A program made the position numbers and the translations under genes. Source: Coffea arabica (lineage: Eukaryota > Streptophyta > Magnoliopsida > Gentianales > Rubiaceae). Taken from it: a stretch of 64,000 nucleotides of DNA. Location: assembly GCF_036785885.1 (NCBI RefSeq), contig NC_092316.1, positions 50,229,001 to 50,293,000 of the forward strand, in the 5' to 3' direction. Shown piece by piece: positions 47,231 through 58,850 of this stretch. How positions within the stretch are numbered: position 1 is the stretch's first letter; each line of letters starts with the position of its first letter. The notes beneath the pieces are model-generated. The model saw nothing but the letters and a program-made list of their open reading frames with translations. It had not been told where the DNA came from and made no database searches.

Positions 47231-48658
47231 ATGGAGGCAGAAGATAATCTAGCCAACCTTCGAGTTGCATCATTTTCTTACTACCTTAAGCCTGGTGATC
47301 AAGAAAGCCTTGTGCAGAAGATCAGTACTCGTAAGGAGGATCCTCTTCCTGCAGTCTTATCACAGAAAACTTCAATTCCAATAACTCCAGGAAAAGCAAT
47401 GCCTCCTCTCATCAGACCGCCTCAAAGTTTCAACTTCTCACACCCTATCAACATAAGCCAAGATAATACTCTCTCCAATCACCGTTTTGCTGCTTCATTT
47501 TCTCCTCATCACCTCAATGGTGCACAAGAAAACTTCGTATTTACTGTCAAGGCGCCAGTTCATGATCTGAATGGAGAATTATTTCTGCCCCGAATATCTC
47601 CAACACATGTTGAAAGAACAAATTCAACGGATAATGGTGAAATCGGAGTCTTTGGTGCGGACAAATACTTCAACACGAGACTGGATTATGCTGCCAGGAT
47701 GAAGCCTGAAAACAGAAATGAAGTACCACTTGATGTTCCTGTGGTAAAACCAAACTTAAGGCCAGGAACTCCTAGTATATCTTCTGAAGCAACTAGCTGG
47801 AACAGTCAGGCTGCACTTATACGGAATCTTTCTCAAAACGTCGCTAGAGCAAGGCCAAGAAAGGCAATTGCAAGGAGAATTTTTGGCTCGTTGAGTTGCA
47901 GCGGACCTTGTTTGGGTAAAGGAGCCGTGCACATCCCAGAAAATCCAGGAGAAGACATTGGAATAGCGTCTGAAGAAAAAGTTTCTCAACCAGGATCAAA
48001 AAGAATAGATAGTAACCATTTTGCGTTCCCTATTCTTAATCCCGATGAGGCTCAAAATGTGACTGTTAAGAAGCAGTTGGATCATGAGGAGAAATTGGAA
48101 GATTATCCCCGAAGATCGCTGGAAGTATTTGGCTATGATAGAATGAAAAAGGGTGACATAGCAACAAATTTGGCTAGGAAACTTTCCATGCTAACATGGG
48201 ATGCTATTCCTAAAGCCCCAAATCTTCCAACTACTACAGTTGGAAGTATAACAATAGGGGATGACATGACTAGTGATGCTAGCTCGGATTTATTCGAAAT
48301 TGAGGACATATCTGGCGCTGGATATCCAATCTTGACTACGGAAGCAGCTGACAATATGTCTGCAGGTTGCGTGTCTCCACCAACACAATATGCACCAAGC
48401 GAGGCCAGCATCGAGTGGAGCGTTATCACGGCTAGTGCTGCAGATTTTTCATCTGTCATTTCAGATTATGATGAAAAGAATATTGCCATTTCAGGTGACA
48501 TGATCCTATCAAACACAGTTAACAGAAACTCTAGTATACAAAGTCCAGCGGGCAAAGAGGCACAAAAAATCCGCCCTGGCGGACTTTTGGGATGCAAGAG
48601 TCAGAAAGCAGTGAATGTTGCTGAAACTGTGCACAAGACAAGGGTGGAAAGGTATTGA
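47231..48658 (+). CDS. PHYTOCHROME KINASE SUBSTRATE (PKS)-like protein
   Basis: A single-exon gene of 475 residues starting in good context (GCAGAAAATGGAGG). PKS proteins are plasma-membrane-associated partners of phytochromes and phototropins in phototropism and leaf positioning. Family blocks seen in order are: the N-terminal ASFSYYL; EIGVFGADKYFN (about 137-148); a basic segment ARPRKAIARRIFG followed by two cysteines (C223, C227), a candidate lipidation region; ASSDLFEIE (about 350-358); the signature YAPSEASIEWSVITASAADFS (about 387-407); and LLGCKSQKAVNVAE (about 452-465) near the end. These blocks are those of PKS1/PKS4-type proteins from memory. I cannot say which of the Arabidopsis members is closest. 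The frame is intact. No kinase domain is expected or present. Confidence 0.88.
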   Translation: MEAEDNLANLRVASFSYYLKPGDQESLVQKISTRKEDPLPAVLSQKTSIPITPGKAMPPLIRPPQSFNFSHPINISQDNTLSNHRFAASFSPHHLNGAQENFVFTVKAPVHDLNGELFLPRISPTHVERTNSTDNGEIGVFGADKYFNTRLDYAARMKPENRNEVPLDVPVVKPNLRPGTPSISSEATSWNSQAALIRNLSQNVARARPRKAIARRIFGSLSCSGPCLGKGAVHIPENPGEDIGIASEEKVSQPGSKRIDSNHFAFPILNPDEAQNVTVKKQLDHEEKLEDYPRRSLEVFGYDRMKKGDIATNLARKLSMLTWDAIPKAPNLPTTTVGSITIGDDMTSDASSDLFEIEDISGAGYPILTTEAADNMSAGCVSPPTQYAPSEASIEWSVITASAADFSSVISDYDEKNIAISGDMILSNTVNRNSSIQSPAGKEAQKIRPGGLLGCKSQKAVNVAETVHKTRVERY

Positions 48659-49839
48659 ATCCATTAAATCAGGATTATTCTTCGTCATTTGAAGAGGGTT
48701 CCTTATTAAGTACCGTTTTCTAGTCATTGAGTTAATCAGTCAATTGTTAGATGCTTGCTCTTCTATTGTACAAGAAGTCTGGAAATGTTGGATAAACACT
48801 TGCTGCAAATTTTCACTTTGTAGATTTCTTATATGTTTTTCAGTTGATTGTTTTGTTCTCTCCCGTGTGCAATATTTCTAGTTTATAAATCAAATCATTT
48901 TTGCTTTATGAAAATCAATCTTGTTTTTTTCTTGTAAATAAGCTGTACCAAAATCAATTTTTTTTTTTTTTTTTGCTTTATTATCTATATTGAATCAGTG
49001 CTCATTGCCTAATAAAACAATACTTTATATCCGTAGCATTCTTGTCACTAAAAAGGACAGCAGCCTCAATACAGAAACCCAAATACGCATATGTTCTATA
49101 TGAAGCCCCAATAAGAGAATAGTTCATCCTAAAAAGGGCCGGCCTACCATGTCCAAAAACGTTCTGAATTTTATATGTAATTTTCTATTGCTGCAGATTG
49201 TTCCAGATTCCATAGTTGAGGGTCATCCATGTTTTGGAGCATATACAAGGAAACAAAGGCCATTTGGCAAGACGAAGTTGCCCTACTATGCAGCCAACAT
49301 ATCTATGTATTCCTTGCTCAGTATGTATCCATGTCAGAAACCCTGAAGGCCCTACAGAAAACATAATCTTGCATGCTTTTTTAGACACTTCCCGAACCCC
49401 CTATATATTGTTACCAACAGATACTTGATGTCTCACAAATTGAGGAGGTTTCTAGCCCTCCTTTTTTTTAAAAAAATTTTTTTGGTTTTGTTTTCACACG
49501 GTTAGATGCGCCACATGCATTGTGGAACTAGCTAGAATAAATGAGTTCGAACAGGGAAAGATGATCTTGGATTTTAAGCTTTTTATGCTAGAGACAAGCG
49601 CTAGTATACACACAAAATAGTAAGGAGCACGTAGCCTGTCCTCTGGTATAATGACAAGATGAACCCGAAAAGCTCCATCAACATGTATAAGGCATTGGAG
49701 CCTGATGTGGTGATGATGAAGTTGATGAAAAAATTATAAAAAAATTTCAGCAAACAATAGGGCAAAAAAAAAAGAATCTATTTTACTTTCAAACTTTAAC
49801 GATTATATACTTTTTTTAACTTTTCAATATTATTTATGG
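48659..49839. other. 3' UTR and intergenic
   Basis: Likely 3' UTR of the PKS-like gene to about 48900, a T tract at about 48958-48975, then non-coding sequence. Frames near 49149-49428 show no family resemblance. Confidence 0.45.
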
Positions 49840-49949
49840 ATTAATCTTTCCTACACTGAGCATTGAATGAATGATAACTATGCAAATTTTAAATTTAAAT
49901 TTTATACATGTGTTATAGATCCAATGATGATAATATATACACTTTCCAT
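49840..49949. mobile_element. Half of a hairpin MITE, cut by a hAT element
   Basis: The sequence starting TTAATCTTTCCTACACTG and ending GATAATATATACACT matches the left arm of the hairpin MITE at 56237-56545. It stops at the hAT element inserted at 49950, so the hAT element is probably the younger insertion. Confidence 0.5.
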
Positions 49950-50355
49950 TAGGGGTGCAAACGAGCCGAACCGAGTCGAGTTTTGGCCTTATCGAGTCGA
50001 GCCTTAACTTAATTTCATCGAACTCGAACTCGAGCTCGAGCTCGACGAGCTGGTAATTTTCAAGCTCGAGCTCGAAAAAAATAAAAAATAATTATTTTAT
50101 TTTTAAAAAAATAAATAAAATAATATTTTTTCTTAATAAATAATAAAATATTAAGGATATTTATGTAATTTTACTATTAAAAATAAAAATAAAAAAAATA
50201 TATATATATATACTCGAGCTCGCGAGCCGGCTCGCGAGCTAACGAGATTAATGTTTTGAGCTCGAGCTCGAGCTCGACTCTGGCTCGAGCAGCTCGAGCT
50301 CGACTCGAGCTCGAATCGAGCCGCTCGCGAGCGGCTCGATTCGTTTGCACCCCTA
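49950..50355. mobile_element. hAT-type MITE with perfect 8-bp duplication
   Basis: Terminal repeats TAGGGGTGCAAACGAGCC and GTTTGCACCCCTA are flanked by exact CTTTCCAT at 49942-49949 and 50356-50363. The arms are GAGCTCGAGC-rich and the core is AT-rich (about 50075-50205). It is the best-preserved member of this family in the window. Confidence 0.88.
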
Positions 50356-50652
50356 CTTTCCATGCATATCAGGTTTACTCATTATTTATACCTTCTTGAC
50401 TTCTCATCAACTATGAAAAACGAATATCTATATTCCTTCCATCAATCTGAGGTGTCCAGTTTAACTCGAGTGTGACTGACACATGAGGGACAGTTCATTG
50501 GTTGAGAAAGTGGTGACAAAATGCCCTAGTGCAATGGTCTTGTGATTATGTCCCGTGCCTAGAAAAAGAGGACAATTCCACATGTACATCCTATATTACT
50601 AATCAAGATTAATGTAAGTAAGTTGGAGGAAAGATGTGAAATTGAAGATACG

Positions 50653-51222
50653 ATTTATATTATGGCTCTGTTTATCACCCCAATTTTTTGCGATGTTTTC
50701 ATTATATAAAATTTTTAATAACTTTATGTATGGTAATTGTTAAAAACATAATAAAATTTTTAACAACTTTATCTATGGTAATTTTTTAAAACATCACAAA
50801 AATTTTAAAATATACATTCCGGAATATTTAAAAACACACGCTCATTTTTCTCTTCTACCACCATCCTCCCACCTCATCCTGCCGCTGCCACCTCACTCTA
50901 ATTTTTTTCCCTCTCCCTCTCTCTCCCCTCCTTCTCTCCCTCCTCTCACTCCCCTCTTCTCTTCACCCCTTCTCCTTCTCCCTCCCTTCCCCGACGACAG
51001 CAAAGGTGGTGGCCAACAGCAATAGTAGGGAAGGAGGGAGGAGAAAGACCAGCGGTGGAGTGGGCGACAAAGAAGAAGACATGAAAGAAAGAGAAATAAA
51101 GGAAAAAAAAGAAAATTTTTTCAAAATTTCCAAATCCTTAGATATATAAAAAAATTTTCTATAAATTCTACAGTAAATTTTATACAAACCTTTAAAAAAA
51201 ATGCAGCATCTAAATGGACCCA
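50653..51222. mobile_element. Foldback element with C/T-rich and G/A-rich arms
   Basis: AT-rich ends (GGCTCTGTTTATCACCCC left; complemented right GGGTCCATTTAGATGCTGC) enclose a C/T-rich arm (about 50845-50995) and a shorter G/A-rich arm (about 51000-51115). It is similar in plan to 31545-32442 and 44214-45003. Confidence 0.5.
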
Positions 51223-53557
51223 ATAATTCAAATTGGACGTATACCGGAGTGAATTGATTATATCCTAGATATTGTGTTGATTAAGCAGAAACTGTCAAAA
51301 CATGTCATCCATATTTTTAAGATAAAAAGGCAAAAATCTAAATGATTCGGTCCATGAGACACAACCACATGATGGTCAGGTCTTAATGTTCTTGCAACAA
51401 GTTTGGTAGCAACATTGAATTTGGTTACTATCTATCTACTAAGGTGGGATCCCATAATATTCTTCTCTCACTTTCGCTCTATAGTTAATTTGCCGGAGCA
51501 AAAAATCTGGTATAAGCAAACCAGTATAGAGCACAGTAAAGGATGAGAGTTCATTTTATGTTACATCACATAATAACCTTCGCATGCACCAATAAGAAAT
51601 TAAAGCATGTAAGCTAACTATCTAAGAATCTATATTTTGACTTGTAGAAGTAGTTCTTGCTCAAACTTGATGTGCCAAGTGGTATTCAAATGTCCAACAA
51701 AGAGGACACATGTTTTCCTTTTTCTTTTTTGTCCTTTTAATTTGCGCTTGATTAATTCCTTTGATGATTGTAATTAAGTGAAAAAAGTAGTAGACACTTG
51801 CCATGAGTAAGGGCAATACGAAACTCTCATTCGTCATATATACAAGTACAATTGCAGTGGGGTAATCTTGGTTAATTGATTGCATGCAAATTTTTCAAAG
51901 CTATGTGCCGCATATCAATATCATCTGTCTTGTTCCTCTTTATTGAGAGAATTCAATTTTCAATGCCATCATTGTCCTTCCACTGCCTATTTCTTCTCTC
52001 CTCCCTCTTTCTTGAGAAGAATTTTAGGGAAAAGGAAAAAGAGGTTTCACACTCACCTATTATGTTCCAAACATCTGGAACAAAATTCGCTTTTTTCTTG
52101 ATGTGAACAAGAAACGGACATATCTAGCCATTTTCTTGATGTGAACAAGATAGAAATTTAAGAAAATAAAAAACAAGGGAAGTCAGTTTAATTAATTCTA
52201 CATTATGGATATTGCTCTTGAAATTAGTTTTTCTAAAATAATTTGAAGAGTGAGAGATTTTGGGATCAAGTTTCATAGTTGTTGGGTGCAGTATCATGAT
52301 TCTGGATTTGGTCCCCTTGTGGGTTGTTAAAGTTGTGCTATTCTCTTTGCCGACAAAAATGAAAAAACTACTAAAGTTCAGTTTTTTTTTCTTTTTTGGG
52401 GTGTTTCCTTCTTCAAAAACATAATGGTCACTCCTTCTCTTTTTGATTGAAAATGGCATGATACTAAGGCTTATTTTTATTTTTAGTTTTTGGTCGAGAC
52501 CATGACAATATAGGTGCTCCCATCATGTTTATCTGAAGAAAGAATCTTTGATTACAACTTTTTCCTGCAATAATCCTGTTACACTACCTATTCACTTGAC
52601 AAGTATCTCATGCAATAATGGAGTATATTTATACATGTTTGAAAAAATTTAGATAAATCCAGTATTTTGGATGTACGTGTAATTACATGTCATACCGTCA
52701 AGATTGATAGTTATACCAATCATTTTGGTATCATCATCTATCATTCACCATCTTACAAAAGTATAGCTAGATGCAATATAACTATACATGCTATTGCATG
52801 TACTATACGGCAGCTAGGTGTATCTAATTGAAAAAAATAAATTCAATGAAAGATTTCCTTCAAGAATTGTTTCCAACGACAATTTCTGAGAAACTCTCCT
52901 GGATGTATATCAGTGCACATTGTGGATAAACTTTGTGGGTGAGAAGCATTTATGGGAATGTCATGGGAATGTTTTCCAAGGGACCAATAGAAGTTTCAAA
53001 TCAATATCCCAATTGAAGTTTGATTGAGGACATTCTGCTTAATGGTTGATGGTCTGGACCTGAGGACCACTTCAAATCCGTGGTGGTCATTCTCTCTGGT
53101 TTCTACATCTTCGAGATGCCTTTAATTTCTGCTGATCGAAGGCCTGAATATGGAGGAAGCCTATCAACATTCTTATTGGTTAAAGAATCCCATCCTACCA
53201 GGCAACTACTGCCTATTATCTTCTGCTGATAGATATCCTCCACATGTATAAGGTCAAGCCTAACAGCATAGATATTAGAGGTTGGCAAGCGGTGTAGGTG
53301 GAAATGTGTCTTGAGAGGATCTTTGCTTAAGAATTTTTTTAAACTAGTCTTTTCAAGCAAAAAAAAAAGAATTTTTTAAATTTGTTTTTCTCTTTCCCTA
53401 CACTATGTAGCACTAATAAGGAAAGGGTATGCCTAACGGTTGCATAAATGTATGCTTGTGCATATATATCTGGGAAGTTGGTACTAAATCAGGGATCGTT
53501 GGGCACTTTAAAACAATCAATAATAAGAAAGGGAGATTGAGACAGCATACTGTGTGC
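51223..53557. other. Intergenic
   Basis: Over 2 kb without a recognisable gene. A duplicated phrase CTTGATGTGAACAAGA occurs near 52097 and 52136. Short frames on both strands lack family resemblance. Confidence 0.4.
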
Positions 53558-54011
53558 TAGGGTTATAAACGAACAGTTCGACCTCGAGTCGTCAAGGTTC
53601 GATTCGAGTTTTATTTTTAATGAACTCAAACTCGAATTTGAATAAGAATTAGGATTCATTTGTAGTATCAAATTGAGATCAAACTTGTAGATATTCAGCT
53701 CGATGAGTTCGATTCGATTCGAATAATTTTAATATTCTTTATTTAGAACATTTGTTAATATTTTATATAAATTTATATATTTATTATATCGATACTATAT
53801 GTGCATTAGTGGTGATTTAATATTAAAAATTGCAGAATTAAATAAATTTTTTTGAGCTCTTGAATCGAGTTGGAACTCATCTAATATTAAATAGAATCGA
53901 GCTAGAGCTTAGATTTTGAACTTGTGTAGGATTCGAATTCAAATTTGAGTTCAAGCCCAGAATTTCGAATCGAACCCGAACTGTGAAAAGTTCAATTTGT
54001 TTGTGGCCCTA
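53558..54011. mobile_element. hAT-type MITE
   Basis: The ends TAGGGTTATAAACGAACAG and GTTTGTGGCCCTA are flanked by CTGTGTGC (53550-53557) and CTATGTGC (54012-54019), an 8-bp duplication with one difference. The arms carry TCGAGT/GAATTCGA words and the core is AT-rich. Confidence 0.75.
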
Positions 54012-54236
54012 CTATGTGCCATTATGGAACTAATTCAACATAATTAATGTGTAAGGGCTCTTAGAGTTCTTTTCACTGCTAGATTCAGGTTAAAATCCTG
54101 AATCTATCTAATATTTAGGAGTAGGAAAGGTGTGAAAAGGAGTGGAAAGGTAGAAAGAAAGGAAAAAAAGGTCTAAAATTGTTAATGTTTTTAGTGGTTA
54201 ACTTTTACCATAAAATGTTATTTTCTATGTCATTTT

Positions 54237-54554
54237 TGTTGGAATGATGTAACTTCCGCTGCAACTTTCTAGCTTTAGAATAAGATAATTGAGTTAAATA
54301 AGTTAGATTGTTAGCTAATTGTTAGAATCGTTCCACATTTATAGCCTTTTGACTAGTTTGATCACTATCTTCGATTTTCTAGCATTTTGTTACGATTGTT
54401 TAGGAGATAGTTGTATTTAGTTTGTTGTTATACCACTATAAAAAGGGAGATGATGAATGAAAAATAACAAGCAATTTGTTTGCATCACTAGCTACAAGTG
54501 TTATTTTTTTTAATTTATGCTCTAAATTCTAACAAAAATGCATGGTATCAGAGC
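54237..54554 (+). mobile_element. LTR plus primer-binding site of a copia-type element
   Basis: A 298-bp LTR (54237-54534) begins TGTTGGAA and ends TTCTAACA, with an internal TATAAAAAGG at about 54437-54446. Eight bases later comes TGGTATCAGAGC (54543-54554), the primer-binding site complementary to initiator tRNA-Met used by many plant copia elements. No gag, pol or second LTR follows, so it is a 5' remnant. Confidence 0.75.
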
Positions 54555-55496
54555 ACATGTCTCAAGGGTTTGTGTTGCTTTATATGTGTGGAGTGTGGTT
54601 GGTAGCATGTGGAAAATCATTTAGGACATTTTGTCACTTAAATATCATAACAACAAGCAATCACTAAAAGAAAATATTGTAATGTTTTTTGATTATTTGA
54701 ACCTGAAACACTTGCAGATGCCAATCTTCTACCAAAAGAAGGGAATTACTACGTACATGTATACTACAGCTAGCTCTGTAGAATGTAAAGGGGTGATGAA
54801 GAGCTGATGGATAGTTGTCTAGAGCAAGTAATGTGGAATACATGCAACGTGCAAAACCGAAAACCGAAAGAAATTGTGAGCTGCATGCCAAATCTGACAA
54901 ATCATTATCAAATTACGACTTCGATTAGATAGGTAACAATTATTCGCAGACCCTGTTTACATACAGTGGCAGAAACACCTATCAAGTACAGGAAATCTTG
55001 GCAAAGTAAACAAGATTAAAAGAGGAAAAGACCGTCCAACATTTTTTTTAAGTTGAAAATTGGAATTGTAGCCGACATGGATAGAGACATAATAGGCAAG
55101 CAAAATAGAAACCAATTGTCCTATCCCAACCCTACCCAACCCCCCCCCCCCCCAAACACAAAAAGAAATATATCCTTTATTTCTTTTCAATTTTAACATT
55201 TTCAAAGTATTATTGTATGTCCAATTTACCCTTTATGGTGGATGGACAATTAATCATCTTGGTATGTAACATGCTCTTCTTCTTCTTCTTCTTTTTTTTT
55301 TGAGTCAAGCGGGAAGTTTTGAATTCAAAATCTCCTACTTATATTTCTTTCCATTTTACCATCTAATCCAACCCTCTCTCCTGAGGTGTAAGATGTTCAA
55401 TTGACAATTTATTGGTAAATTGTGATTTCTCAAACCATAAGGGATTTCTGTTTTTGCAAAAAATATGTATATAATGGCAGTTCAAGTGTCCTAGGA

Positions 55497-55498
<2 letters not shown>
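54555..55498. other. Intergenic
   Basis: No element end or gene is found. A run of 14 C lies at about 55141-55154. Confidence 0.4.

Positions 55499-55550
<52 letters not shown>
55499..55550. repeat. (TA)n microsatellite
   Basis: About 25 uninterrupted TA units. Likely length-variable. Confidence 0.95.
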
Positions 55551-55551
<1 letters not shown>

Positions 55552-55902
55552 AACAACGGCTGATTTGGAACATACCATGCCCCCCAATTAAGAGGACTCA
55601 TATTGTTGTAGACAAGTTCAAGTGACCTAGGACAAACACAATAAGATGTAGGATAGTGGCAGAAAGTGTCCATTGAAAAAGGATGATACATTGCTTGAAT
55701 TTTAATAATCGAATATGACAATAGTCAAGGCAAATAATTAACACCAAATTCAAATAATTTTAAGAAACGAATAAATCAAATAGTATCGAAATACTTGCAC
55801 ACAAGCAAAGGGCTATTTATGAAATCAAAGAAAAAGTAAAAGGTTGAACTAGTTTTAAGATACCATCAAAAATAGAAATCAGTTAACAATGTGAAAAATT
55901 AA

Positions 55903-56070
55903 TGAATTGTTTAGATTGCATTTTCTGGAGAGTTTTTAGACAAAATTCTGTAATACTTTTTAGGATGTGATGTATGTGAAGTAAAATAAAATAATTTAAA
56001 AAATGTGTAAAAAAATATTTACAAAAGACGAAAAATTTCTTCTACGAAAGATTGCAATCCAAACAACACC
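55903..56070. mobile_element. Tourist-like (PIF/Harbinger) MITE
   Basis: A 168-bp element with terminal repeats TGAATTGTTTAGATTGCA and, complemented, GGTGTTGTTTGGATTGCA. TAA lies on both sides (55900-55902 and 56071-56073), the 3-bp target typical of Tourist elements. Confidence 0.75.
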
Positions 56071-56236
56071 TAAGCTTTTGCCTACTCCTAATCATATCAG
56101 CACCAGTCTGCAATTTGTTGTAAAGATGAGTTCTATTGAATGATCCGCGGATGGATCTTCTCCAAACCTTTATATATATATGAAGCATTAACAACTTATG
56201 CTGTCAAACCACCAATAATATCTACTATTGGCAGAT

Positions 56237-56545
56237 AAGATTTATGATTAATCTTTCCTACACTAACAGTGTATGCATGATCAGTTTTGGATAAATGGCA
56301 GTCATACATAATTTGAATTTGAAATTTAACTTTTGCACATATGTTATGAATCCAATAGTAATAATATATACACTGACCAAAGCATTAACAACATGTGTTA
56401 TGACAGTGTATATATTATTACTATTGGATTCATAACATATGTGCAAAAGTTAAATTTCAAATTCAAATTATGTATGACTGCCATTTATCCAAAACTGATA
56501 ATGCATACACTATTAACGTGTATATAAGATTTATTATCCTAAATG
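56237..56545. mobile_element. Near-perfect hairpin MITE
   Basis: Two arms of about 140 bp (about 56237-56377 and 56405-56545) are almost perfectly complementary around a 27-bp loop. Both strands therefore read the same short peptide MHICYESNSNNIYT. Related copies or fragments lie at 2118-2273, about 34350 and 49840. Confidence 0.8.
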
Positions 56546-57326
56546 ATCTACAAATTCTTTCTTTTGGTTCAAGGAGAAGCTGAAATGGAATGACTTAAGA
56601 AGCGAGGGAAAGATCCAACAATCACGTGACTAATGTCCTATCAATTGAGTTGGATTTTAGAGTCAATTTCTTTAATTATTCACATATGACTATCAATACC
56701 TCATATGAAAATCAATCATTAGGATTGGTTTAGTGGTCAGAAGAGAAGAGGACTTTTAGAATTTTTTTACTGTCAAATTTAGAGGGAAAGATGGGAGGCA
56801 CCCCCCCCCCACCCCCAAGAAAAAAAGGCGTATGTAAGTTACCTAAAATCTACGAAATGACGGAACGACCAGATTATACTTTACTGGCTGGCCATTGACC
56901 CAATGCTAATGTTTCCGGTGACAACGTTGTTTGGGTTAGTTCAAAACAATGACGACACAAACTTGGCCTTGACTTTTCTGTTTGGTTGCCGACTGAAGTT
57001 GTACAATACATCCAAGCCTGATAAGTTCAAATTAGGGAGCAGAACATCTTTTTTTTTTTTTTTTGATAAAATATCATAACTTCATTAAATATGTATTAAT
57101 AGTAGAAATTGCATCGCATGCACACAGATAAAACAGAAAAATTTCTATTGCTCTTACTTGTGTGAAATTTGAAGAGAAAGTCAAGCCATACTAAAGGCAT
57201 ATATTAAATTATGGAATGGTTTATGCTTGAATCATTTGTATCTCATGCAGAGATAATCTCAGCAATTTCCATTTATACGAATATAATGTACCAAATGAAA
57301 TTTGCAAAAGCTTAGAAATTACAGGG

Positions 57327-57331
<5 letters not shown>
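56546..57331. other. Intergenic
   Basis: Non-coding sequence with a C run near 56801-56811 and a T run near 57051-57064. No gene is seen. Confidence 0.4.

Positions 57332-57373
<42 letters not shown>
57332..57373. repeat. (AT)n microsatellite
   Basis: About 21 uninterrupted AT units. Confidence 0.95.
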
Positions 57374-57377
<4 letters not shown>

Positions 57378-57538
57378 CTCCTCAACTTGAAGAAATGTCA
57401 ACCTGTTTCCTCCTAGGAGTGCATCAGATATGTTGATTTAAGTTAGAAACATAATTCTTCACTTGTACATGCTAGTCTTCTAGCCTAATGATTCCAATAA
57501 TTTTACATGCAACTCAAGGCAAGATAGACTGTAGGAAT

Positions 57539-58369
57539 TAGGGTTCAGCATAAGCGGTTTGCAACGAATTGCCAATCTAATTCAAAATGAATTTGATAAA
57601 TTGAAATCGGTTATTTGGGATTTGGTATGAAATTGGTGCAAAAGAAATTCATCGAATTCGAATATGATGAGAAATAGATAATGAGATTTTCAATTTTATA
57701 ATAACTAATTTTGAATTCAAAATCGATAAAACGGGATAGGAATTGTTTTACCACATTTCTTTACTAATTTAGTTTTATCAAATTATGCATTATATAGGTA
57801 AACGTTATATACTATAAATATATTATATACGTAAAGGCTATTAGTTGTAGATAGCGCATAGTATCATCATATACCTATAATAATATATAATTATGTATAA
57901 TATACTACTTTAGTATTTGTAATATAACTATAATAGTACACTAACTATAATACTTATCCTTTAATACACAACTACTTAATAATTATAAGTATAGTACTAA
58001 ATATTAAACATAATTAGTAATTAGGCATTGGTTTATCGTTCATTTTTGAATTATTGAATATTTGATTGTGTAACTTTAGTCTTTATATTCACTAATCACT
58101 AATCTTGTTTAAGCCTTTAAGCATAGACAACTAAGACAACGTATATGGAGTTTGCATTTGAATGGAGTTATTGTAGCCTCTTTTTTTTTTCACTGAAAAC
58201 GGTTAAATTCCATTTTCATTGCCAATTCTGAATTCAAATCGAAAGTGAAATGAATTTGGTTATCTCCAATTCGGAATTAAAATAGGTTTAAAGATTTACA
58301 AGTGAAATAACCGAATTTACCGAGTTCATCACACTGAATTGACCGAATTTGTAGCGTTGTTTACCCCTA
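57539..58369. mobile_element. hAT-type MITE, long member
   Basis: The ends TAGGGTTCAGCATAAGCGG and GTTGTTTACCCCTA are flanked by GTAGGAAT and ATAGGAAG (6 of 8 positions). The arms carry AATTCGAAT/GAATTTGG words; the 500-bp core is AT-rich and has no frame of note. Confidence 0.6.
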
Positions 58370-58850
58370 ATAGGAAGAAATGGAAAAACGTAAATCATAC
58401 AAGACAATTTTATATGGAGTATAGGTATGTACAGACACGAGATATTCTCAATGTCATAATAAGGTTTGCTATCTACAGGCACTCTATCAGAAGTCAAAAC
58501 TGCCATCCTGCCAAGGTTTACCAAATACTACCTGGAAAGAGATCAGCCAAAAGCATTCTAGCCTATGATTTGAACTTGTAAAATAACAGTCCAAGCCATT
58601 GCACCGCAACATCCCATTGCAATTTGGGATTGTAAAAGAAACATATAGATCAGGACAAATTTGTGAAGGGATCTGTCTTTTTGAAGAGGAAGTGCATATG
58701 AATTATTAACATTCTGGAAGTGGATCTCATGGATCATGGAAGCCCTTCATTCCTTTTGTTGAAGAAGAGCATTGCTGATCCAAAGGCTGTCGCGGACATC
58801 GATTAGATATTGGGGGTGCACATATTTTAGCTATGGTTCTCCTGAATAGA
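58370..58850. other. 3' flank of the RLCK gene
   Basis: Probably includes the 3' UTR of the minus-strand kinase-like gene. No other feature is recognised. Confidence 0.4.

Noticed and set aside
49149-49428. Overlapping 65-70-codon frames
   Set aside because: No family resemblance or splice context.
56258-56527. Two near-identical peptides on opposite strands
   Set aside because: Created by the hairpin MITE, not a gene.
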